A DNA stretch of 64,000 nt from Chlorobium sp. (GCA_028282595.1 JANQHQ010000026.1:62001-126000); one strand, 5' to 3'; shown: positions 1 through 9,646, numbered from the stretch's first letter. A program made the numbers and translations. Notes: generated by a model from the sequence alone, not told the origin.

Positions 1-43
1 TTTTCCGCGCATTGTGCTCGAAACCGAAATTGATGTTTGCCAT
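1..43 (-). CDS. Unidentified gene, N-terminus only
   Basis: The complement of 41-43 is an ATG preceded by a good ribosome binding site (GGAGAGGAAA, about 46-55), and an open frame runs off the left edge. Only the first 14 residues are visible (M-A-N-I-N-F-G-F-E-H-N-A-R-K), too few to identify the product. The strong binding site and the long gene-free leader upstream support a real start. No function is assigned. Confidence 0.6.
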   Translation of the reverse strand, partial: MANINFGFEHNARK

Positions 44-258
44 ATATTTCCTCTCCGTTTCAACTGGTTTGAAGGTTTCCGTCACCTGTCATGAAACCGC
101 TCTGCGCAGCCGTCCGTTCCCTTCCGGAGCGTCTCCGCGAAGGGGCTGAAAATGCAAACGGGCTGAAGAGCCCGCAGTCCGGTCGAATAAAAATAACCTG
201 CGTCGCGTACAATACAAGAAAACGGACGCAATAAACAAAAAAAACTCTTCTTTTCACG
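44..258 (-). promoter_or_regulatory. Candidate 5' leader with hairpins upstream of the partial gene
   Basis: No convincing gene lies between the start at 43 and thyX. Read on the minus strand, the stretch contains a perfect 6-bp stem with a 4-base loop (159-174, CGGGCT/AGCCCG) followed by T-rich bases, and a second 6-bp stem (74-79 with 93-98, GGTTTC/GAAACC) closer to the start. A weak TTGTAT then T/A-rich promoter-like pair lies further upstream. This could be an attenuator-like leader. No known riboswitch class is recognised. Confidence 0.25.
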
Positions 259-363
259 CTCGTCCGCCGGAGCGCACAGGAGATCGGGACGTTGAGCTAT
301 CCGGCACTTTTCTTACCTTTACCTATCCGGAGCACCTTCACCTTCCATTTTTCTTTTTCCGCC

Positions 364-1026
364 ATGAACGTACGCCTCATTTCCGTCACCAATCCCCTGA
401 TCGAGGTACAGGACCGCCCGCTGACTCCCGAAGGTCTTATCGCTTACTGCGCGAGGGTTTCGAGCCCCCGCCAGGAAAACCTCGATTACGAAAAGCTGCT
501 GGCCTACTGCATCTCCCACCGTCACTGGAGCATCTTCGAAATGGTCGACATGACCGTGGAAATCGTGACATCGAGAGCCATCTCTCCCCAGATCCTGCGC
601 CATCGAAGCTTCGTCTTCCAGGAGTTCTCCCAGCGTTACGCCCGGGCTCAGGGCTTCGAAACCTGTGCCCCCAGGAGACAGGACACCGGCAACCGCCAGA
701 ACTCCATAAGCGACCTCGACGAGGAAACGGTTTCATGGTTCACCGAAGCGCAGGAGGAGATCAGGGGACTTTCGGAAAAAAAGTACAATGAAGCGCTCGA
801 AAAGGGTATCGCCAGGGAGTGCGCAAGGATGCTTCTGCCCCTGAACACGCAAACCAAGCTCTATATGAAAGGGTCGGTCAGAAGCTGGATTCACTACATC
901 GAGGTGCGCACCGACCCTTCGACGCAGAAAGAGCACCGGGATATCGCAAACGCCGTCCGGGAGATCTTCACGAAGGAATTCCCGGTCACCTCCCGGGCGC
1001 TGGGCTGGACTCAGGCCGCAAGATGA
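364..1026 (+). CDS. thyX: Flavin-dependent thymidylate synthase ThyX
   Basis: Makes dTMP from dUMP using methylenetetrahydrofolate, FAD and NADPH, in the cytoplasm. The ThyX signature is present as RHRSFVFQEFSQR (RHR, seven residues, S-x-R), and the C-terminal part has the expected arginine/histidine-rich substrate region (VRSWIHYIEVR). The frame is open back to 292, but the first 24 residues of that longer version are low-complexity and unlike the family. The ATG at 364 gives MNVRLISVT, a typical ThyX beginning, and 220 residues. The 3' end overlaps the convergent accD by 16 bases. Identification is secure; the start is probable. Confidence 0.95.
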   Translation: MNVRLISVTNPLIEVQDRPLTPEGLIAYCARVSSPRQENLDYEKLLAYCISHRHWSIFEMVDMTVEIVTSRAISPQILRHRSFVFQEFSQRYARAQGFETCAPRRQDTGNRQNSISDLDEETVSWFTEAQEEIRGLSEKKYNEALEKGIARECARMLLPLNTQTKLYMKGSVRSWIHYIEVRTDPSTQKEHRDIANAVREIFTKEFPVTSRALGWTQAAR

Positions 1027-1850
1027 TTCAGCAGCTCCGATATACGGCGCCTGAGCTCCTTGCGGTGGACGATCATGTCGAGAAAACCGTGTTCGAGAAG
1101 AAACTCCGCGCGCTGAAAGCCTTCCGGAAGATCCCTCTTGATCGTGTCGCGAATAACCCTGGGCCCCGCGAAACCGATCAGGGCTCCCGGTTCGCTCATG
1201 TTGATATCGCCGAGCATGGCGTACGAGGCGCTGGTCCCGCCCATTGTCGGGTCGGTCATGAGCGACAGATAGGGGATTTTTCTCTCGCTCAGGAGGGCGA
1301 GGCGCGCCGAGGTCTTGGCCATCTGCATGAGACTGAACGCCCCTTCCATCATGCGGGCTCCCCCGGATTGTGAAATGATGATCAGGGGCGCTTCGAGCTC
1401 GAGGCTTCTGTCGACGGCTCTCGCGATCTTTTCGCCCACGACCGATCCCATCGAACCCCCTATAAAACCGAAATCCATCGCGGATACGACCGCACGACGT
1501 CCGCCTATGGCGCCCGTCGCATTCCGGCAGGCCTCTGTCTTGCCGCTTTTTTCGATAGCGGCGCACACCCTGTCCGGATAGCGCTTCGTATCGGAAAAGA
1601 CCAGGGGATCGGCGGCCCTGAGCCCATCGTCGAACTCCTCGTACTTCTGTTCGTCGAACAGCAGGGAAAAGTACCTGTAGGGCGAAATCCTGAAATGGCG
1701 GTCGCATTCGCAACAGGTTTCGAGATGATCCTCCACCTGCTTGCGGTGCAGCATGGCTCCGCAGCCGTCGCATTTTCTCCAGAGACCTTCGGGTATATCG
1801 CGCTTGTCCGTTGTGCGGATCGAGGGCTTCGCCCGTTTGAACCAGACCAT
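1011..1850 (-). CDS. accD: Acetyl-CoA carboxylase carboxyltransferase subunit beta
   Basis: Beta half of the carboxyltransferase that moves CO2 from biotin to acetyl-CoA in the first step of fatty acid synthesis; works with AccA. An N-terminal zinc ribbon is visible (CDGC followed about 15 residues later by CCEC), then the crotonase-like core with GGSMGSVVGEK, SQSGGARMMEG and the TDPTMGG segment. About 280 residues, normal for AccD. The frame offers ATGs at 1856 and 1850; 1850 gives MVWFKRAKP, the usual family start. A TATAAT on the minus strand (1876-1871) lies only about 20 bases upstream, which implies a very short leader. Convergent with thyX, with overlapping 3' ends. Confidence 0.96.
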   Translation of the reverse strand: MVWFKRAKPSIRTTDKRDIPEGLWRKCDGCGAMLHRKQVEDHLETCCECDRHFRISPYRYFSLLFDEQKYEEFDDGLRAADPLVFSDTKRYPDRVCAAIEKSGKTEACRNATGAIGGRRAVVSAMDFGFIGGSMGSVVGEKIARAVDRSLELEAPLIIISQSGGARMMEGAFSLMQMAKTSARLALLSERKIPYLSLMTDPTMGGTSASYAMLGDINMSEPGALIGFAGPRVIRDTIKRDLPEGFQRAEFLLEHGFLDMIVHRKELRRRISELLNHLAA

Positions 1851-2081
1851 TTTCATAAATATGGCTAAAGATTATACATTTACCTGAGCCGAAGGTTTGC
1901 CGGAACCCTGCCGGAGTTTCAGGGCGCCCGAAGCCGCCCCGGTTTTCCGGCGTCCCGCCGTTTCGAATCGCCGAAAACCGTTCTGCCGATAGCTTTCCGG
2001 GCAGGAACGGGCGGACTTTATGGACTGTAAACGCCGAAGACGCTCGACGATAGCCGGAGCCGCAGGATTACACCTGAAGAT

Positions 2082-4886
2082 ATGAAGTCACCCCGAGATC
2101 TCAAAACAACGACCAGGATGAGCCCCGTGAGGAGTCGCGGTATTGCCGCGCTCCTGATCCTCGGCGCCTGCCTTTTCGCGGCGGCGCCGACCGCATCGCT
2201 CGGGGCGGCTGAACCCGTCACCGTCTATCCCGATACGCTCCGGCTCCCCCTCAAAAGACACGCCATCGCGCCCTACATGCGGGCCGCGAGAAAGACCGTC
2301 GGGCTCGCACTCTCCGGCGGAGGGGCGAACGGCATGGCGCAGATCGGCATCCTCAAGGCGTTCGAGGAGGAGAGCGTTCCGGTGGACGCCATCGTCGGCA
2401 CCAGCATAGGCGCGGTTGTCGGAGGCCTCTACAGCGCCGGCTACAATGCGAAGGAACTGGAGAAAATCGCACTCGATCTCGAGTGGAAGGAACTGCTCTC
2501 CCTCGATAACGACGCTCCGAGAGCGAGCACCTTTCTCGAGCAGCAGAAAATCCGCGACAGGGCGACGCTCGCCATCCGTTTCGAGGATTTCAAGCTCGTC
2601 ATCCCGAAATCGCTGAGTTCCGCACAGAAACTGACCCGGACGATAGACCTGCTGACCCTGAACGCCCCCTACCACCCCTCCGGCTCCTTCCGGAACCTCC
2701 CGGTCGATTTCAGGGCGGTAACGACCGATCTCGTAACGGGACGGCGCATAACCCTCGCCGGGGGAGAACTCTCCGAAGCGATGCGCGCCAGCAGCACCAT
2801 TCCGATCATTTTCGAACCGATCGAGGTCGACAGCTTCAAGCTCGCCGACGGCGGCCTTGTCGCGAATCTTGCCGTGGACGAGCTGGAAAAAGCCTCTCTC
2901 GACTACAAGATCGGTGTCGATACGAGAGGAAGCATGTACACCCTCGCGAAGGACATCGACGTTCCGTGGCAGGCGGCCGACCAGGCAATGACAATCCTTA
3001 TCGAGCTGCAATATCCCCGTCAACTCGAAAAAGCGGATCTGGTGATCGCTCCGGATGTCGGCAACAACCCTGCGATCGATTTTTCGAAACTACCCGGGCT
3101 CATCTCCGCAGGCTATCGCAGCGGCAAGGCTCTGGCGAAAAAGATCAAAAAGGATATCTCGATCGCTCCTCCGAAACGCCACCCTATAGGCCGTTTCAGG
3201 AAGTCCCTGAGAATTTCCGGTGCGGGAAAAGAGGACACGGAGAGCTTCCACGCGGCCGGAGAGATCGTCAGAAACGCCCGCTATGCGGAGGCTGCACTGA
3301 AAGAACTGCTTGAAACGGATCAATTCGTCTCGGTCCGGGCGACCGTCGATCCGGGATCGATGGAAGCGGTCTTTTTCTGCACCACGCCGCCGGTCTTCGG
3401 TCGCGTGGAAGTCTTGAGTCCCTCCGCTCCCTTGAGCGAGCGGGAAATAGGCGCCTGCTTCGATCCCCTGCTGCACAGGACCTATTCGAACGTCGAGGGC
3501 ACCCGTGCCCTCGAACGGCTCCTCAAAACCTTCCGCCGGAAAGGCTACCCTCTTGTCGACATCACGGAAGTCAAGGCGAACGACGGAACGCTTCTGGTAA
3601 CGACGAGCGAGGGAACAATCTCGGACATCTCCATATCCCAGGACAAGAACATCACCCGCCGCACGCCGATCGTGCGAGAGCTCGCGATCGAGACGGCCGA
3701 ACCCCTGCGACTGAAAGAGGTCGAGCGTTCGATCGACAACCTTTTCGGCACCGGCGCCTTCAACCGGGTCTCGATCGGCGTTACAGCCGGGGATTCCTCC
3801 GGAGTCGCGTCGGGAAGCGAGCGGCCCCTGAGGGTCAAGCTCAGCGAAAAACCCTCGAACGTCCTGCGGCTCGGATTGCACTACGACGAGACCTACAACG
3901 CCCAGGCGTTGCTCGATTTCAGGAACGAAAACCTCAACGGCACGGCCAATTCGATCGGGGGGTGGACGAAAATCGGTGAAAAGAACAACCGGCTGAACCT
4001 CGAATTCAACATGCCGCGCATCGGCAGCACCAGCCTGACCTTCACGACGAAACTCTTCTTCGACCAGAGGGATCTGGACATCCGCGAACCCGGCTTCTCC
4101 AAAGAGTTCTTCTTTTCCGACCCGGAAACGGCCGAAAGTTTCGGCATCCAGCGCTACGGACTCGATGCATCGTTCGGAGCGCGCATCAGCAGGAGCAGCC
4201 AGCTGCTGCTCGATCTGACGGTACAGAACGCCCAGACCTTCGAAAAGGGGGAGGGCGACTTCGAGACCGAAAACATCGATATAGCATCGATCGCCTCGCA
4301 GTTCACGCTCGACACCCGCGACAACTCCCTGCTTCCCTCCGAAGGACGACACACCAGCCTGCGCTACACGGTTGCACCCGAACTGCTCAACGACATAACC
4401 TTCTGGCAGTTCCACGCCCTGCACGAGGAAAACATCCCCTTCTCGACGAATTCCTCCGGACAGTTGAGCGCGTCGCTCGGCCTGAGTGCGCAGGGCACCC
4501 CGTTTTCCGAAATGTTCTTCCTCGGCGGCGCGGGAAGCCCCTACAGCCAGCGTTTCATCGGTCTCCGGGAAAACGACCTCATCGGTCCGAACATGGCCAT
4601 CGCCGGTGCGAGCATACGCTATAGCCCGCCCTTCGACATCATTTTTCCGTCCACCTTCCAGCTCTACTACAATGCCGGAAACGTATGGGCGCAACGCGAA
4701 GACATATCGATCGACGACCTCGTCCACGGCGTCGGCATGGGCCTGACCTGGAAAACGCCGCTCGGCCCGGCCCGCTTCACCGCCGCGAAAGCCTTCACCT
4801 TCGACGAGGACGAGGAGGGCGGGGACCGTTCGAGCCTGCGTTTCGCCGAAACCGTTTTTTACTTCAGCTTCGGACACGAGTTCTAA
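2082..4886 (+). CDS. Patatin-like phospholipase with POTRA and outer-membrane beta-barrel (PlpD-like)
   Basis: A 934-residue exported protein. A signal peptide spans roughly residues 15-42. A patatin domain follows, with the oxyanion motif GGGANG (79-84), nucleophile Ser108 in GTSIG and catalytic Asp256 in DGG. The middle (about 390-590) resembles POTRA repeats, and the last 330 or so residues are alternating strands ending in Phe, as in BamA/Omp85-type barrels. The architecture matches PlpD-type type Vd autotransporters or BamA-like patatins, so the likely role is a lipase presented at the outer membrane. The substrate cannot be read from sequence. ATG 2082 was used; 2118 is an alternative that leaves a shorter signal peptide. 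It stands alone, divergent from accD. Confidence 0.85.
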   Translation: MKSPRDLKTTTRMSPVRSRGIAALLILGACLFAAAPTASLGAAEPVTVYPDTLRLPLKRHAIAPYMRAARKTVGLALSGGGANGMAQIGILKAFEEESVPVDAIVGTSIGAVVGGLYSAGYNAKELEKIALDLEWKELLSLDNDAPRASTFLEQQKIRDRATLAIRFEDFKLVIPKSLSSAQKLTRTIDLLTLNAPYHPSGSFRNLPVDFRAVTTDLVTGRRITLAGGELSEAMRASSTIPIIFEPIEVDSFKLADGGLVANLAVDELEKASLDYKIGVDTRGSMYTLAKDIDVPWQAADQAMTILIELQYPRQLEKADLVIAPDVGNNPAIDFSKLPGLISAGYRSGKALAKKIKKDISIAPPKRHPIGRFRKSLRISGAGKEDTESFHAAGEIVRNARYAEAALKELLETDQFVSVRATVDPGSMEAVFFCTTPPVFGRVEVLSPSAPLSEREIGACFDPLLHRTYSNVEGTRALERLLKTFRRKGYPLVDITEVKANDGTLLVTTSEGTISDISISQDKNITRRTPIVRELAIETAEPLRLKEVERSIDNLFGTGAFNRVSIGVTAGDSSGVASGSERPLRVKLSEKPSNVLRLGLHYDETYNAQALLDFRNENLNGTANSIGGWTKIGEKNNRLNLEFNMPRIGSTSLTFTTKLFFDQRDLDIREPGFSKEFFFSDPETAESFGIQRYGLDASFGARISRSSQLLLDLTVQNAQTFEKGEGDFETENIDIASIASQFTLDTRDNSLLPSEGRHTSLRYTVAPELLNDITFWQFHALHEENIPFSTNSSGQLSASLGLSAQGTPFSEMFFLGGAGSPYSQRFIGLRENDLIGPNMAIAGASIRYSPPFDIIFPSTFQLYYNAGNVWAQREDISIDDLVHGVGMGLTWKTPLGPARFTAAKAFTFDEDEEGGDRSSLRFAETVFYFSFGHEF

Positions 4887-5017
4887 GAAGCACAAAGAAT
4901 CGTCTTCAGCCGGGGACGCGGAAATGATTTTTTCGTATCTTGACCGGCACCTGCGGGAGACGCGGGAGAAGAGTCCCCGCGGCCCGCGGCCGCCACGAAA
5001 GCCATCAGCGTACGCCA

Positions 5018-5794
5018 ATGAATTCCGACCGCAAACCCAGCATCCTCGTGTGCAACGACGACGGCATCCAGGGGGAGGGGCTCCACGTGCTTGCCGCCTC
5101 GATGAAGAAAATAGGCGCCGTGACGGTTGTCGCCCCCTCGGAACCGCGTAGCGGCATGGGGCACGCGATGACTCTCGGTATCCCCCTGAGGATCGGGGAA
5201 TACAGAAAAAACAGCCGTTTCTTCGGCTTTACGGTTTCGGGAACGCCCGTCGACTGCATCAAGGTCGCGCTGAGTCACATACTCCCTGAAAAACCCGACC
5301 TTATCGTCAGCGGCATCAACTACGGGAGCAACACAGCCACAAACACCCTCTACTCCGGCACCGTGGCAGCGGCCCTCGAGGGGGTGATTCAGCACATCCC
5401 TTCCCTGGCGTTTTCCCTGACCACCTATGAAAACGCCGACTTCACCTACGCGGGAAAATTCGCGCGCAAGCTCGCCCGCAAGGTCCTGAAGGAAGGGCTC
5501 CCTTCCGACACCATTCTTTCGGTCAATATCCCGAACGTCCCCGAATCCGAAATCCAGGGCGTGGCCGTGACCGCCCAGGGAAGGTCGCGCTGGGCGGAAG
5601 ACACCATAGAGCGCGACGACATGTACGGCAATCCCTACTACTGGCTGAGCGGCAAACTGCGGCTCCTGGACGACGAGACGCTCTACGACGAATACGCCGT
5701 AAGGCGGAACTACGTCTCCGTAACCCCGGTTGCGATCGACATGACGAACCATGACGAACTGAAGCGCATCGGAAAATGGAACCTTAAAAAGTAG
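5018..5794 (+). CDS. surE: 5'/3'-nucleotidase SurE
   Basis: Metal-dependent nucleoside monophosphate phosphatase of the SurE family (258 residues, usual size). The N-terminal metal-binding NDDGIQGEGL, the SGINYGSN loop and GTPVDC are all present. The frame is open from 4940, but the first 26 codons of that version are arginine-rich translation of intergenic DNA; ATG 5018 gives MNSDRKPSILVCNDDG, the family start. It lies just before bshC with 8 bases between stop and start, so the two are probably co-transcribed. Confidence 0.94.
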   Translation: MNSDRKPSILVCNDDGIQGEGLHVLAASMKKIGAVTVVAPSEPRSGMGHAMTLGIPLRIGEYRKNSRFFGFTVSGTPVDCIKVALSHILPEKPDLIVSGINYGSNTATNTLYSGTVAAALEGVIQHIPSLAFSLTTYENADFTYAGKFARKLARKVLKEGLPSDTILSVNIPNVPESEIQGVAVTAQGRSRWAEDTIERDDMYGNPYYWLSGKLRLLDDETLYDEYAVRRNYVSVTPVAIDMTNHDELKRIGKWNLKK

Positions 5795-5802
5795 CTCCAG
5801 GC

Positions 5803-7494
5803 GTGAACACGTTTCTGATCGATTACCGTGACATACAGGCCCCCAGAAAAGGGTTTTCAGAAGTATTCGGCGACTATACCCGGGAAGGCGAGCGGCGGGA
5901 GGCTCTCGTCGACCGGTTTTTCCATTTCGATTACCGGAAGGAAAACGACTACTACCTGCACCTGAACGCGCTCGTTTCGAGACCGTTCAGAAGAGACGAG
6001 CTCGCCGACCTTCTCCTGCGGCAGAACAGGCGGTTCGGCACGAACGAAAAGCACCTCTCCTCTATCGACAGACTCCGCTCTCCCCGCTGCATGCTCGTGG
6101 TCGCGGGACAACAGCCGGGGCTCTTCACCGGGCCGCTCTATACGGTCTACAAGGCGCTGACCGCCGTCACGGTCGCCGAGCGGCAGAAGGAGATGTTTCC
6201 CGAATACGATTTCCTTCCCCTGTTCTGGATCGAGGGGGAAGATCATGATTTCGACGAATCCGCCAGGACATCGCTTTTTGCGGACGGAACTCTGCGCGAA
6301 GTCGTCCTGAAGCCGTGGAACAGACTTCCGGATCAGATGGTGAGCCGGACCATCATGGGTCCCGAAATACGCGAGACCCTCGACGATTTCGCATCGGTGC
6401 TCCGGGAAAGCGAACACCGGGAAGGTATCCTTGCTCTCCTGCGGGAACACTATCATCCGGAAAGCACCCTCGAACTCGCCTTCGCCCGGACCCTGACGCA
6501 TCTTTTCAGGAACTATCCGCTGCTGCTGCTCTCCGCCAGCGATCCCGACTTCAAGAGACTCGGCAGGGAGATCATGCACAGGGAGATCGAGACCTCTCCC
6601 GAAACGTCGCATGCGGTCATAGCGCAGAGTTCACTCCTGGAAAGCATGGGTTACCCGGTGCAGGCCAAACCGAGGGCCGTCAACCTGTTCTATCTCAACC
6701 GGCACGACCAGCGGCAGAAGATCGAGCAGTCTTCCGACGACTCGTTCACCATCGTTCCGGAACGGCACAGCTACTCGAGACACCAAATGCTCGAACTCTG
6801 CGACGATCATCCGGAACGCTTCAGCCCGAACGTCATCCTCCGGCCGGTCCAGCAGGATCACGTGCTTCCGGTGTTCGCGTTTATAGCCGGGCCGGGCGAA
6901 ATCAGCTACCTCGCTCAATACCGGAAAGTCTACGAGCATTTCGGCCTCGACATGCCGTTTATCATTCCCAGAGGAAGCTTTACGCTGGTCGAACCCTCCA
7001 TCGTAAAGATCATGGACAAGGTGCTGAGGAAAAGCGGGAGACCGGCCCTTTCCAGAAAGCAGATCTATCACACGGCGTTCCACGACCTGGCGGCACTGCG
7101 GAAAAATGCGGTTTCGGGAGCCGAGAACCGCGATTTCGACACCCTTTTCGAGCAGACGGCGGCAAGAATCCGCAAGGAGATCGACGCGCTTTCGCCCTCG
7201 CTCGTCACGCTCGATCCCACGCTCGAACAGGTTCTTGCAGGGTCGGAACGGCAGATATCACGCATTATCGACGGTGTCCGGGAAAAAACCAACCGGGCGG
7301 CGCGGAGAAAACACGGCGAGCTGCTTTCCCAGCTCGAAAAAGCCTCCTCGGGCCTGTTTCCGGGCGGCCTTCCACAGGAACGCTCGGTCAACGTCTTCTA
7401 CTATCTCAACAAGTACGGGGAAGAGTTGATCGACACCTTCGCCGCCATGCTCAGGGCTCACGCCACGGAATCCCATATCATCCTGGAGCTGTAA
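5803..7494 (+). CDS. bshC: Bacillithiol biosynthesis cysteine-adding enzyme BshC
   Basis: Last enzyme of bacillithiol synthesis, adding cysteine to glucosaminyl-malate. 563 residues with the family landmarks VVAGQQPGLFTGPLYTVYKA (N-terminal Rossmann part), EGEDHDFDE, and a C-terminal coiled-coil segment (about 460-530). Green sulfur bacteria are known to use N-methyl-bacillithiol as their main low-molecular-weight thiol, which fits. The start is GTG at 5803, right after surE, without a strong ribosome binding site. The last 17 bases overlap the 3' end of the convergent dsbD-like gene. No bshA or bshB is in the window. Confidence 0.93.
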   Translation: MNTFLIDYRDIQAPRKGFSEVFGDYTREGERREALVDRFFHFDYRKENDYYLHLNALVSRPFRRDELADLLLRQNRRFGTNEKHLSSIDRLRSPRCMLVVAGQQPGLFTGPLYTVYKALTAVTVAERQKEMFPEYDFLPLFWIEGEDHDFDESARTSLFADGTLREVVLKPWNRLPDQMVSRTIMGPEIRETLDDFASVLRESEHREGILALLREHYHPESTLELAFARTLTHLFRNYPLLLLSASDPDFKRLGREIMHREIETSPETSHAVIAQSSLLESMGYPVQAKPRAVNLFYLNRHDQRQKIEQSSDDSFTIVPERHSYSRHQMLELCDDHPERFSPNVILRPVQQDHVLPVFAFIAGPGEISYLAQYRKVYEHFGLDMPFIIPRGSFTLVEPSIVKIMDKVLRKSGRPALSRKQIYHTAFHDLAALRKNAVSGAENRDFDTLFEQTAARIRKEIDALSPSLVTLDPTLEQVLAGSERQISRIIDGVREKTNRAARRKHGELLSQLEKASSGLFPGGLPQERSVNVFYYLNKYGEELIDTFAAMLRAHATESHIILEL

Positions 7495-9646
7495 CCTCCA
7501 GAAAAGCAGCGGCTGACCGGAGGGCCTTTTCAAGAGCGTCGAGCAGAATATCGACGGTCACGATCTCGGGCAGGACGATCGCGTCGTCGATATTCCCTTC
7601 CGGAATGACGACAAACAGCGGCACCCCCGATCTCCCGAAGCGCTGCAGCATGGCGGTCACCCTGTCGTCCTTCGTGGTCCAGTCCGCCCTGACTGCGGCG
7701 ACATCCTCCCGCCGCAGAGCCTCCAGAACGGCATCGTTCCTCAGAACGGTCGCTTCGAGAACCTTGCAGGTAATGCACCAGTCCGCGGTAAATTCCAGAA
7801 AAACCGTCTTCTTTTCGCTACGGAGCGAGTCGAGAAGATCCGGGGAGAACTCGTGCCACGTCACGCCCCCGCCGCTCCGCTCGGTCTGCGCACTCTCCGA
7901 GAGCGGAACCCCGCGTCCGCCGGGATCGGTCCTCAACCCGGAAGAGAGCGGAACGAACACGGCGGCAAGCAGAGCCAGACCGGCCCCCCACGCCAGCAAC
8001 TGCTTCCGGAGGGAGGCGCCCTCTCCGGTCCACGTCCCGACGATCCAGAGCACGAACGCGACCGCGAGCAGGAGCAACAGGAGCCTGGTGACGGCTCCGC
8101 TCCCCGCCTGTACGCCGAGAATCGACGCAAGCCAGATCACCACGGCAACAAGTATGAAGCCCATGAACTGCTTGAAAAGGTACATCCAGTGTCCGGGCTT
8201 CGGAAGAAATTTCAGCCATGCCGGATGCCATGCGAATATGACATAGGGAGCCGCCATGCCCAGGGCGACGACGGTAAAGAAAAGAAAGATGACAGCGGGA
8301 GGCTGCGCGAAGGCGAATCCGAGGGCCGTACCGAGAAACGGGGCCGTGCATGGCGTCGCCAGCGTGGTGGCGAGCACGCCGCTGACAAAGGCCCCGAGAG
8401 CGTCGCGATGGGAGGCGATCCGGCCGATCTTTCCCGACACCGCGGGGGAACCGAACTCGTAAAGCCCGAACAGGTTCATGCCGAACGCGAAAACCACGGT
8501 CGCAATGAGCATCAGAAAGACCGGAGACTGAAACTGGAACCCCCAGCCGACCTGTTCTCCCATCTCCTGGAGCACCCAGACGAACACTGCCAGAGCCCAG
8601 AACGACAGCAGGACGCCGAAAGCGAAAACAAGACTCAAATAACGCCCCGTCTTTACGTGATCCGGGCCGGAACGGTCCGGACCGATCAGACTGAATACCT
8701 TGAGACCGAGCACGGGCAGAACACAGGGCATGACATTGAGCAGAACACCGCCGAGAAAGGCAAGGCCGAGCATCACGAAGAGCGGGGTTCCGGCCTGCAT
8801 GCCTTCGGAGGAGGCTCCGTCGCCGCCACCGGATGCGATCGGGGCATCAAGGACGTAAGCCGATCGCTCCGTCTCCACAACCCCGGAAATACTTTCCGGA
8901 AGGGTATCGCCCGTCCAGGGAACGGTGACGGATCCGCTTTCGACCGAAATGCCTTTCAGGTCGAGACCGCTCTTTGGAGAGAGGGGGTAGAACGCTTTCA
9001 GCGCCGCCGCCTCGGCTCCCGAAAAGCCGATCTCGAGGAAACGCCTCCCGTCGCGCTCGGCAGCCTGCGCACCCCGCAGCGCAAGACGCTCCCCGTCGAT
9101 CTTCCCGGGCACTCTCCGCAGAAACCTGCGGACGAGCTCCCTCCGGCCGGGTTCGGGAGGGGAACCGTCGAGCGTCAGCTCGGCCGAGCCCGGTATACAG
9201 ACCTCGCCGCAGGAAAGCCAGGAGAGTTCAGCCCCGAGGGGAAAAGCCGTTTCCGGAAAGGAACGGTCGGTGCGTCCGTCATCGGGAACGATCCTCGAAA
9301 AAAGCACCACCTCGCCGGCGTACCCGTAACCCGTCAGCCCTGCCGACTCGAAGCTGGACGGAACCGGATAGTCGAGGGGCAGCGCCCGGAATCCTTCGGG
9401 AAGCTCCCAGCGGATGGCGACCGGTATTCCCGCTTCTCCGGGGTTCTGCCAGTAGATGTGCCATCCGGGCGCCATCCTGAGGTAGACCGCCGCCAGGAGA
9501 CCGTCATCGGGAGAGTTTTCGGCAACGAACACTTCCGCCGAAACCGGCTGCCCGTCATCGGGTGGCGCGGCAAGGAGCGGCGGAAGGTACGATGCGAAAC
9601 ACAGTGCGATACCGGCAAGAACCGTGGTAATCCAGCGTAGCGTCAT
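7478..9646 (-). CDS. DsbD/ScsB-like thiol:disulfide interchange protein
   Basis: A 722-residue membrane protein that should carry reducing power across the inner membrane to periplasmic partners. Domains in order: signal peptide (1-26), periplasmic DsbD-alpha-like immunoglobulin domain (about 35-270), a membrane domain of eight or so helices with the paired-cysteine helices typical of the family (VMPCVLPVLGLK and TPCTAPFLG), and a C-terminal thioredoxin domain with the redox motif WCITCK. Given its position as the last gene after resB and ccsA, it most likely keeps apocytochrome c haem-binding cysteines reduced. Convergent with bshC, with a 17-base overlap. Confidence 0.9.
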   Translation of the reverse strand: MTLRWITTVLAGIALCFASYLPPLLAAPPDDGQPVSAEVFVAENSPDDGLLAAVYLRMAPGWHIYWQNPGEAGIPVAIRWELPEGFRALPLDYPVPSSFESAGLTGYGYAGEVVLFSRIVPDDGRTDRSFPETAFPLGAELSWLSCGEVCIPGSAELTLDGSPPEPGRRELVRRFLRRVPGKIDGERLALRGAQAAERDGRRFLEIGFSGAEAAALKAFYPLSPKSGLDLKGISVESGSVTVPWTGDTLPESISGVVETERSAYVLDAPIASGGGDGASSEGMQAGTPLFVMLGLAFLGGVLLNVMPCVLPVLGLKVFSLIGPDRSGPDHVKTGRYLSLVFAFGVLLSFWALAVFVWVLQEMGEQVGWGFQFQSPVFLMLIATVVFAFGMNLFGLYEFGSPAVSGKIGRIASHRDALGAFVSGVLATTLATPCTAPFLGTALGFAFAQPPAVIFLFFTVVALGMAAPYVIFAWHPAWLKFLPKPGHWMYLFKQFMGFILVAVVIWLASILGVQAGSGAVTRLLLLLLAVAFVLWIVGTWTGEGASLRKQLLAWGAGLALLAAVFVPLSSGLRTDPGGRGVPLSESAQTERSGGGVTWHEFSPDLLDSLRSEKKTVFLEFTADWCITCKVLEATVLRNDAVLEALRREDVAAVRADWTTKDDRVTAMLQRFGRSGVPLFVVIPEGNIDDAIVLPEIVTVDILLDALEKALRSAAAFLEVTAPG

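Noticed and set aside
60..257. 65-codon minus-strand frame in the left leader
   Set aside because: It lies inside the candidate leader, ends in low-complexity sequence and has no family features.
3090..5018. Long minus-strand open frame (642 codons) opposite the patatin-barrel gene
   Set aside because: It is a shadow of the plus-strand gene in GC-rich DNA; the translation is Arg/Gly/Glu-rich with no recognisable domain, whereas the plus strand encodes a clear enzyme.
6315..8246. Plus-strand open frame of 643 codons across bshC and the dsbD-like gene
   Set aside because: It shadows two well-identified genes on different strands; composition is low-complexity Arg/Pro/Ser.
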